A stretch of 5,045 bases of DNA, taken from the NCBI GenBank assembly GCA_003221075.1, contig QHUF01000270.1, forward strand, positions 1 through 5,045, given 5' to 3'. This document shows positions 1 through 5,045 of the stretch, one piece after another; the first letter of the stretch is position 1; each line of letters begins with the position of its first letter. The position numbers were made by a program, and so were the translations under genes. This DNA comes from Gemmatimonadota bacterium (lineage in GTDB: Bacteria; Gemmatimonadota; Gemmatimonadetes; Gemmatimonadales; GWC2-71-9). The notes below the pieces were generated by a model. That model was not told where the DNA came from. It made no database searches and saw only the letters and a program-made list of their open reading frames with translations.

Positions 1-314
1 TGTGGCGCTACCAGGACGACAACAACTACTACCTCACGCGGGCCAACGCGCTCGAGGACAACGTCTGCTGGTACTACGTGCAGAATGGCCGCCGCGTCGA
101 AGTGAAGCGCGTGCATGTGCTCGTCGCATCGGGCGTTTGGCATTCGCTCCGCGCCGACATGCGCGGCGATCACGTCGAGGTCTACTTCAACGGCAAGAAA
201 CTGATCGACGTTCACGACACACGTTTCACTGCGCCGGGCAAGGTTGGCGTGTGGACAAAGGCCGATTCGCACACCCTGTTCGACGACCTCACCGCAACCG
301 CGCTCGCGCCCTGA
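1..314 (+). CDS. DUF1080/LamG-like (family 16 glycoside hydrolase-like) protein, C-terminal part
   Basis: This is the 3' end of a gene that begins upstream of the window. The reading frame is open from base 3 and stops with TGA at 312-314, leaving 103 residues. It starts WRYQDDNNYYLTRANALEDN and later shows VASGVWHSLRADMRGDHVEV, then FNGKKLIDV, then GKVGVWTKADSHTLFDDL. The W-Y-D-NYY-RAN-LE-N opening, the SG-W-H-LR strand, the NG-K strand and the final GKVG-WTKADS-T-FDDL block are typical of the C-terminal half of DUF1080 / 3-keto-disaccharide hydrolase-type jelly-roll domains, which are concanavalin A-like and usually exported. The family binds or cleaves glycans. The catalytic part and any signal peptide lie outside the window, so enzyme activity cannot be judged and a pure binding role is possible. 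The stop overlaps the next start by one base (TGATG), which implies translational coupling. No damage is visible in this part. Confidence 0.8.
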   Translation, partial: WRYQDDNNYYLTRANALEDNVCWYYVQNGRRVEVKRVHVLVASGVWHSLRADMRGDHVEVYFNGKKLIDVHDTRFTAPGKVGVWTKADSHTLFDDLTATALAP

Positions 315-2433
315 TGCGGGCCTGTCTCGCGTTGGCATTGCTGCTGCCCGTCCGAATGGCGGCGCAGCAGGGTGCCGAGGCTCGCACGACGAACGCCTCG
401 GAAGGCGGGACGCGCCTGCGCGTCGTCACAGCGACCGTCCCGATCTCCATGGACGGTCGCCTGAACGGCCCCGCCTGGGCCAGCGCGGACTCGATCACTG
501 ATTTCCGGCAGCGCGAGCCCTCAGCAGGCGCTCCCGCGAGCGAGCGTACCGTGGTCAAGGTGTTGCGGGATGCTGAGGCGCTGTACGTCGCGGTACGCGC
601 GTACGACAGCAACATGCGGCAGGTGCGGTCCAGCGAATTGCGGCGTGACGCCGACCTGTCGAGCGACGACAACGTGCAGCTGCTGATCGACAGCTTTCAC
701 GACCGCCGTGGTGCCTTCGTCTTCGGCACCAATCCGAACGGCGCGATGTGGGACGCCCAGCTCGTCGGGATCGACAATCTCAACCAAAACTGGAACGGCA
801 TCTGGGACGTGGTCGTCACGCGAGATTCCACTGGCTGGACCGCCGTGTTCCGAATCCCATTCCGCGCGCTGCGCTTTCATCGGGGGGAGGATCTGCGATT
901 CGGATTCAACGTGCGCCGCTTCATCCGGCGCAAGAACGAGCAGGACCTGTGGCGCTCCTGGGGCCGGGCCGAGGGCCTGTACCAACTGCTGAACGAAGGC
1001 GAGTTGACTGAGTTGGGCGCTCTAAATCGGGTCGGCAATGTCGAGGCTTACCCTTACGTCCTGACACGAGCCACGGAAGCGGAACACGACAGTGTCGGCG
1101 TCAGAATCGGAGATGGTTTTCTCGGAGGAAAGGCCGGCCTCGATGTGAAGGTCCCGGTGACGCCGACTGTCACGGCCGATCTCACCGCCAGCACGGACTT
1201 CGCTCAGGTTGAGGCCGATCAGCAGGTGATCAACCTGAGCCGGTTTCCCTTCTTCTTTCCCGAGAAACGCGAGTTTTTCCTGGAATCGAGTGGGCTGTTT
1301 GACTTCGGGACGCCGAGCCGGGTGCAGGTCTTCTACTCGAGACGGATTGGGCTCGATACGGCAGGCGCCGCGGTGCCGATCATCGCGGGTGGGCGCGTTA
1401 CCGGGCGCGTCGGGCCGTGGCGCCTCGGGCTGCTCGACGCCCAGATCGGCGCGCGCAGGCTGCCGGCGGCTTCGACGTCGACCTGCCCCTCGTGGTTCAT
1501 GGACAGAACGTGGAGCCCAAATTCTGGATCGCGGGGAGCAGGTCGCCCGGCGTGCCGAGAGTGCCGCTCGCCTGGCGCCTTTCCACGGACAACCCCAACG
1601 ACCTGTTCGATAATTTCGTGTCGCTATATCGGATCGACCCCGGATTCACGCCACCGCTCGGTTTCGTGCGGCGCACCGGGATCTGGGAGACGACGGGCCA
1701 CACCAACTTCACGCCCCGACCCCACGCGCTCGGCATCCGCCAGCTCGATTTCAAGTTCATCCCCGAATGGGACATCATCGCAAACAGGAACGGATCGCTC
1801 GGCCGCACGGCGGACTGGCAGACCGCATTTCTCGAGTGGCGGTTTTTCGGAGGCGAGCGGGAGAATGGGGACCGGTTCGAAGTGAATTTCCAGCGCTTCC
1901 TGGACGCGCCGAGCGACACGTTCGACATCTTCCGGGAGGTAAAGATCCCACCGCGCCGATATTGGTGGTCACGCTGGGAGCTGCAGTATTTCATGTCGCC
2001 GGGCCGGCCCCTCGGTTTCGGCGTGTTCGTAAACTGGGGCGGGTTTTACGGCGGCCGGAGTGCGGACCTGGAACTCCAGGGCACGTGGCGCGGCGGAGGC
2101 CACGTCATTGTCAGCGCCGATTTGTCCCGCACGGCCGCGCGGCTGCCCCGTGGCGGGTTCACCGCGCTGCTCGCTTCCGGCCGGATCGAATACGACTTCA
2201 ACACGCGGACCAGCTTTCTGGGCTTCGTGCAATACAACAACGACGCGCAGCGGGCGGACTTCAACCTGCGATTCCATTGGATTCCCCAGATCGGAGACGA
2301 CGTCTTCCTGGTCTGGAACTCGGGGTACACGACCAACCGCGTAGCGACGTACCGCTTCCCCACGGCACGATCCCTCTCTCGGCCCTTGAACGGCGCATTC
2401 GTGGTGAAGATCGTCCATCGGATTGCGCCATGA
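314..2433 (+). pseudogene. DUF5916 outer-membrane protein with CBM9-like N-terminal domain, frame-disrupted
   Basis: The start is ATG 314, which overlaps the previous stop and is followed by a signal peptide (MRACLALALLLPVRMAAQQ). Residues about 35-210 are a CBM9-like sugar-binding sandwich (ISMDGRLNGPAW, ALYVAVRAYDS, DDNVQLLIDSF, GWTAVFRIPF, LRFGFNVRR). The DUF5916 hallmark follows at residues about 290-326: TASTDFAQVEADQQVINLSR, then FFFPEKREFFLE. Good homology in this frame ends at LLDAQIG (codon ending 1450). It resumes in another frame from about 1459 with AAGGFDVDLPLVVHG, continues through barrel-like strands (GFVRRTGIWETTGH, LDFKFIPEWDIIAN, FEVNFQRFLDAP, YNNDAQRADFNLRFHWIP) and reaches TGA 2431-2433. 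Uncorrected translation would stop at 1883-1885 after 144 wrong residues and lose the whole C-terminal barrel. About 703 native codons remain, somewhat short for the family, so I infer a loss of 3n+1 bases, probably a strand hairpin of about 30-40 residues. The alternative is a sequencing or assembly error in an intact gene. The role of the family is unproven; a surface carbohydrate-related barrel is plausible. Confidence 0.82.
1448..1465 (+). other. frame-change point in the DUF5916 gene
   Basis: Upstream of this stretch the protein-like frame is the one starting at 314. Downstream it is the frame containing codon 1459. The bridging DNA is very GC-rich (GGCGCGCGCAGG at 1448-1459). Family-like sequence jumps from the end of LLDAQIG straight to GGFDVDL. 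From memory of the family, I would expect a pair of barrel strands between these, so a deletion of roughly 100 bases (3n+1) fits better than a one-base slip. No alignment could be run to size it. Confidence 0.7.
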
Positions 2434-2439
2434 GGAAGG
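2432..2439 (+). promoter_or_regulatory. Shine-Dalgarno of the YncE-like gene
   Basis: The purine-rich GAGGAAGG lies 7 bases before ATG 2447 and overlaps the stop of the preceding gene (TGA 2431-2433). It decides between ATG 2447 and the in-frame TTG at 2423. Only ATG 2447 is correctly spaced, and it gives a protein that begins directly with a signal peptide. Confidence 0.75.
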
Positions 2440-2446
2440 CATTCTG

Positions 2447-3505
2447 ATGCCAGCGTTTTGGCTCATCCCACTCATCCTCGTCGCCGCCGCGCAGGCGCCG
2501 CCAGCTCCGTGCACGCTCGCCGGTCCACCGATCGAGGCTCACTGGTCTGCCGCCATCCCGCCGGCGTCGACGGCCGAGGCACCCCTCCGCGTCGTCACCG
2601 ATGTACCACTGCCAGGGAGCGCGTCTCGCTTCGACTACCAGAGCCTGGAGCCGACTTCCGGTCGACTGTTCATCTCACACATGGGTGCCGGGCAGCTCGT
2701 GGTCTTTGATGTACGCGCCGGGAAAGTCATCGGCAATCTGGATGGATTTCCCACGGTGACCGGAGTGCTTGCTGTGCCGGCCGAGCATCGGGCGTATGCG
2801 TCCGCTGCCGGCGATCACGCGGTCGTGGTCGTGCACGATTCGACGCTGCAGATCGTCGCACGGGTGCCGGGACCGCGGTTCCCAGACGGGATCGCGTATG
2901 CTCCAGCCGAGCGGCGAGTCTTTGTCTCCGACGAATCGGGGCGGCGGGACTTTGTAATCGATCCAACGACAAACACCGTGGTCGCACAGATCGAGCTCGG
3001 TGGCGAGGCGGGTAACACCCAGTACGACGCGGGCTCGCACTGCGTGATCGTAGCGGTGCAGACAGCGAACCACCTGGCCGTGATTGATCCGGCGACTGCC
3101 ACCATCGTGCGTCGCATCACGCTCGACCAGGTGGTAGGCTATCCGCACGGGGTCTACGTCGACGCACCGAACCGTCTGGCCTTCATCGCGGGTGAGGAGA
3201 GCGGCACACTGGGCGTGCTGGATCTCCGGACCCTGCAGCTGCGTCAGGTCCTGCCACTCGGGAGCGATCCTGACGTCTTGGCGTTCGATCCAGAACTCAA
3301 GCGGCTGTATGTTGCCGCCGAGTCCGGAATAGTGGCGGTGTTCGAGGAGCGAAACGGCGCGCTCGTGCAGCTCGGCTGGTATCGCGCGCCGAAGGCCCAC
3401 TCAGTCGCGGTCGATCCCGCCACGCACCGCGTCTACCTGCCGCTCGCGAACGTGAGCGGTCGTCCGGTCCTCCGAGTACTAGTGCCGAAGGAGAATGAGC
3501 CATGA
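2447..3505 (+). CDS. exported YncE/YVTN-family seven-bladed beta-propeller protein
   Basis: The gene encodes 352 residues and appears intact. An N-terminal signal peptide (MPAFWLIPLILVAAAQAPPA) points to the periplasm or outside. A short Pro/Ala-rich linker leads to seven propeller blades at about 61-98, 104-140, 146-182, 189-224, 233-269, 275-311 and 318-347. Each blade runs roughly 'xxxxDPxxxRxYVxx...xxVxDxxTxxxxxxI', for example FVIDPTTNTVVAQI, LAVIDPATATIVRRI, LAFDPELKRLYVAA and VAVDPATHRVYLPL. This is the YncE / lactonase-like YVTN pattern. Such proteins serve as binding scaffolds or rarely characterised enzymes, and no metal or catalytic set is clear enough to name an activity. The gene follows the DUF5916 gene by 13 bases and its stop overlaps the next ATG (ATGA, 3502-3505), so it sits inside the operon. 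A Cys at residue 22 is not in a convincing lipobox, so I do not call a lipoprotein. Confidence 0.85.
   Translation: MPAFWLIPLILVAAAQAPPAPCTLAGPPIEAHWSAAIPPASTAEAPLRVVTDVPLPGSASRFDYQSLEPTSGRLFISHMGAGQLVVFDVRAGKVIGNLDGFPTVTGVLAVPAEHRAYASAAGDHAVVVVHDSTLQIVARVPGPRFPDGIAYAPAERRVFVSDESGRRDFVIDPTTNTVVAQIELGGEAGNTQYDAGSHCVIVAVQTANHLAVIDPATATIVRRITLDQVVGYPHGVYVDAPNRLAFIAGEESGTLGVLDLRTLQLRQVLPLGSDPDVLAFDPELKRLYVAAESGIVAVFEERNGALVQLGWYRAPKAHSVAVDPATHRVYLPLANVSGRPVLRVLVPKENEP
3488..3493 (+). promoter_or_regulatory. strong Shine-Dalgarno in front of the collapsed isomerase gene
   Basis: AAGGAG stands 8 bases before ATG 3502, inside the last codons of the propeller gene. It is a near-ideal ribosome binding site for a reading frame that now ends after 11 codons. 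That supports the view that the site once served a full gene. Confidence 0.75.
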
Positions 3506-3668
3506 CCCGTCCGATAGACCGCCGTCGCTTTGCATGATGAAAATCGTCAAGGACGCAGGGTACAGAAGCTTCCTGGGGATCGAGTACGAAGGGGACAAGC
3601 ACAGCGAGCCCGACGGCGTGCGACTGACGAAGGCGCTGCTCGAGAGCGTGCGCGCGCAGCTGACGTGA
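3502..3668 (+). pseudogene. remnant of a Tat-exported sugar phosphate isomerase/epimerase (head and tail only)
   Basis: Two short frames together look like the ends of one gene. The head, from ATG 3502, reads MTRPIDRRRFA and stops at TGA 3535-3537. It resembles the start of a twin-arginine signal (RRxF), cut before the hydrophobic stretch. The tail, from ATG 3534 in another frame, is 44 residues and starts MMKIVKDAGYRSFLGIEYEG. It continues with SEPDGVRLTKALLESVR and stops at 3666-3668. The IVKDAGY-GIEYEG-SEP-G-TK-LLE pattern is the C-terminal strand and helix of TIM-barrel (AP endonuclease 2-like) sugar phosphate isomerases/epimerases, normally about 280-320 residues. The middle, with the metal-binding and catalytic residues, is missing, so no enzyme can be made. 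The head keeps a good Shine-Dalgarno and the original ATGA overlap upstream, and the tail keeps the stop/start overlap with the transporter. That is what one internal deletion, real or from assembly, would leave. The tail identification is firm; the Tat head is less so, being only 11 residues. Confidence 0.72.
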
Positions 3669-4717
3669 TGAGTCGCCCCGGCGTTCGGTACGCCCTGCTC
3701 GCGGCGTTGCTGTTCGGCGCCAGCACGCCGCTCGCGAAGGGACTGTTGACCGGCGTCTCAGCCCCAGTCCTCGCCGGTCTGCTCTACCTCGGATCCGGGA
3801 TCGGGCTCGGCATTCTCTGGTTCCTGCGGCGACGCGCGCGCCACGCGGCGGAGGCCGGCTTGGCGCGCCGCGATCTCCCCTGGCTCGTGGGCGCGATCGG
3901 GGTTGGCGGTGTGCTCGCTCCGCTCTTCCTCTTGGGGGGACTGGCGAGGACACCGGCCTCGGCCGCCTCGCTCCTCTTGAACCTCGAGGGTGTCTTCACC
4001 GCGCTGCTCGCGTGGTTCGCCTTTCGTGAGAATGTCGACTGGCGCGTGGCGCTGGGGATGGTGGCAATCGTGGCAGGTGGGGCGCTGCTGACCTGGGAAG
4101 GCCGGGTCGCGTGGGGCGGCCTTCGCGGACCGCTCGCGATCTCCGCCGCGTGCCTCTGCTGGGCCATCGACAACAACCTGACGCAGAAAGTCTCGGCAAG
4201 TGACCCGATCCAGATCGCCGCGCTGAAAGGCGGCGTGGCCGGCAGCGTGAACCTCGCTGCGGGCCTGCTCCTGACCGGCGCGGTTCCGTCCGCCCCGCGG
4301 GCTGCGGGTGCGCTCGTCCTGGGGTTCTTTGGGTACGGCCTGAGTCTCGTGTGCTTCGTCCTTGCCTTGCGCAGTCTCGGGACGGCGCGTACCGGCGCTT
4401 ACTTCTCGACGGCGCCGTTCGTGGGTGCAGTGCTTTCCATCATCCTCTGGCGCGAGCCCATCACCCGTCCGCTGCTCGCGGCCGGCATTCTCATGGCCGT
4501 GGGCGTCTGGCTGCATCTGAGAGAGCGCCACCAGCACGCTCACACGCACGAGCCGCTAACGCACAGCCACGCCCACTGCCACGACGTGCATCACGAGCAT
4601 GCGCATGGGCCGGACGACCCGCCGGGAGAGCCTCACACACACGTTCACACTCATACGCCGCTCACTCACACACATCCGCATTATCCCGACATTCATCACC
4701 GCCACGGCCATGAGTGA
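3668..4717 (+). CDS. EamA/DMT-family transporter with histidine-rich C-terminal tail
   Basis: The gene encodes 349 residues of inner-membrane protein. Two EamA repeats, about residues 5-143 and 154-283, give some ten hydrophobic segments. Typical family signatures include LLAALLFGASTPLAKGLL near the start, the ASLLLNLEGVFTALLAW-F-F-RE block closing repeat 1, the opening CWAIDNNLTQKVS of repeat 2, and GAYFSTAPFVGAVLSIILWR near the end. DMT proteins mostly export small metabolites or amino acids; the substrate here is unknown. After the last membrane segment comes a soluble tail (residues 288-349) with 23 His in 62 residues, likely metal-binding. The start is ATG 3668, which overlaps the stop of the isomerase tail (TGATG) and leads directly into the first membrane helix. 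The frame is open further upstream, but that extension is Arg-rich and overlaps the isomerase remnant, so I reject it. No strong Shine-Dalgarno is seen, so translation probably depends on coupling. The stop lies 7 bases from the end of the convergent regulator gene. Confidence 0.9.
   Translation: MSRPGVRYALLAALLFGASTPLAKGLLTGVSAPVLAGLLYLGSGIGLGILWFLRRRARHAAEAGLARRDLPWLVGAIGVGGVLAPLFLLGGLARTPASAASLLLNLEGVFTALLAWFAFRENVDWRVALGMVAIVAGGALLTWEGRVAWGGLRGPLAISAACLCWAIDNNLTQKVSASDPIQIAALKGGVAGSVNLAAGLLLTGAVPSAPRAAGALVLGFFGYGLSLVCFVLALRSLGTARTGAYFSTAPFVGAVLSIILWREPITRPLLAAGILMAVGVWLHLRERHQHAHTHEPLTHSHAHCHDVHHEHAHGPDDPPGEPHTHVHTHTPLTHTHPHYPDIHHRHGHE
4535..4711 (+). repeat. two copies of a 24-residue His-rich motif in the transporter tail
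   Basis: Copy 1 is residues 290-313 (bases 4535-4606) and copy 2 is residues 325-348 (bases 4640-4711). They align without gaps and share 15 of 24 residues. The shared pattern is HxHTHxPLTHxHxHxxDxHHxHxH. They are separated by an 11-residue acidic/Pro linker containing GPDDPPGEP. This looks like an internal duplication that has since diverged. Alternating His on this scale is typical of Zn, Ni, Co or Cu binding, but which metal, and whether binding regulates transport, is unknown. Confidence 0.85.
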
Positions 4718-4724
4718 CCGGTGC

Positions 4725-5045
4725 TCAATCCCGACGCCCGTCGGCTGTAGCAAGGCTCCCTGAGCGAATAGCCAGCCCCCGCATCACCAAGCGGCGAACG
4801 ATGCCATCGATTTCTTCGGGCGGCAGCGTCGCGCCTTCATCGAGCCACCAGGTGAGCACCGCCATGAACGCCCCCGCCAGGAACTCCACCGCCAGCCGCC
4901 GCTGCTCGGGCGCTCCCTTGAACCCGAGCGCTTTGAGATCCAGCTCCGCGAGGTCTGCGATCGTGCGATGGATCCGCTGCACAATGAAGGCGCCACTCTC
5001 GCGACCCACGATCGCGCGATACAGTGGCAGATGGCTGCGCGCGTG
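4725..5045 (-). CDS. TetR/AcrR-family transcriptional regulator, C-terminal part
   Basis: The frame is open from the window's right edge down to TGA (complement of 4725-4727), leaving 106 residues. The N-terminal helix-turn-helix is outside the window. The visible part begins HARSHLPLYRAIVGRESGAF and continues with the helical FIVQRIHRTIADLAE. It then shows FLAGAFMAVLTWWLDEGATL and PPEEIDGIVRRLVMRGL. The pattern LYRA-(x)n-AGAxxxxLxWWLxxG-xxxPEEIDxxxRRL is typical of the ligand-binding C-terminal domain of TetR-type repressors. It ends with a short tail, GLAIRSGSLATADGRRD. The gene converges on the transporter with a 7-base gap. Whether it controls the plus-strand operon cannot be judged, because its own promoter region is not in the window. 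No operator is visible. Confidence 0.8.
   Translation of the reverse strand, partial: HARSHLPLYRAIVGRESGAFIVQRIHRTIADLAELDLKALGFKGAPEQRRLAVEFLAGAFMAVLTWWLDEGATLPPEEIDGIVRRLVMRGLAIRSGSLATADGRRD

Noticed and set aside
521..985. Long minus-strand open frames opposite the DUF5916 and other genes
   Set aside because: High GC creates long antisense frames. Their translations show no recognisable domains, and the plus-strand genes over the same bases have clear family motifs.
1442..1470. Programmed ribosomal frameshift in the DUF5916 gene
   Set aside because: There is no slippery heptamer or clear stimulatory structure, and a simple shift would not restore the protein segment that appears to be missing.
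1473..1885. Continuation of the first DUF5916 frame to a stop at 1883-1885
   Set aside because: The residues after about 1450 are Arg/Ser/Pro-rich and look like out-of-frame GC-rich translation, while another frame carries clear family sequence over the same bases.
3530..3667. Upstream extension of the EamA transporter frame
   Set aside because: The extension is Arg-rich, non-family-like and overlaps the real isomerase tail in another frame; ATG 3668 leads directly into the first membrane helix.
4529..4714. CAC/CAT-rich DNA as a simple-sequence repeat or CRISPR-like array
   Set aside because: The pattern follows codons for a His-rich protein tail in frame with the transporter; there are no regular identical DNA repeats or spacers.
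4731..4744. Inverted repeat CCGACG-cc-CGTCGG as a terminator between the convergent genes
   Set aside because: The stem is only 5-6 bp, it lies inside the end of the regulator gene, and no T-run follows on either strand.

Overview
The window is GC-rich and tightly packed. It holds one plus-strand run of genes (1-4717) and, facing it, the 3' part of a minus-strand regulator gene (4725-5045). The DUF5916 outer-membrane protein, the DUF1080/LamG-like sugar-binding fold, the YncE-type propeller, the probable Tat-exported TIM-barrel sugar isomerase/epimerase and the high GC together fit an uncultivated, soil-type Gram-negative bacterium such as Gemmatimonadota or Acidobacteriota. That placement is an impression from gene content, not a computed assignment.

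Layout. 1-314: C-terminal part of a DUF1080/LamG-like (concanavalin A-like) protein. 314-2433: a DUF5916 protein with an N-terminal CBM9-like domain and a C-terminal outer-membrane barrel, broken by a frame change near 1448-1465. 2447-3505: an intact exported seven-bladed YncE/YVTN propeller protein. 3502-3668: the two ends of a sugar phosphate isomerase/epimerase gene, namely an 11-residue Tat-like head and a 44-residue C-terminal tail, with the roughly 250-residue middle missing. 3668-4717: an intact EamA/DMT-family transporter with a long histidine-rich tail made of two copies of a 24-residue motif. 4725-5045: C-terminal ligand-binding part of a TetR/AcrR-type regulator, minus strand, running off the end of the window.

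The plus-strand genes look like one transcription unit. Their junctions are a 1-nt stop/start overlap (314), a 13-nt gap with a good Shine-Dalgarno (2434-2446), a 4-nt ATGA overlap (3502-3505) and a 1-nt TGATG overlap (3668). No gap is large enough for an internal promoter or terminator, and no non-coding stretch exceeds 13 bases. The set suggests handling of extracellular or periplasmic carbohydrate: sugar-binding surface or exported proteins, a sugar isomerase-like enzyme and an inner-membrane exporter. The substrate cannot be read from the sequence.

The most notable observation is that two genes in this one operon carry internal losses that also change frame, while their outer boundaries and the translational coupling of the operon are preserved. 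This is either real decay of the pathway in this strain or a pair of assembly errors. I see no clear sign of a wholly new system. The duplicated His-rich transporter tail and the collapsed isomerase gene are the best leads.
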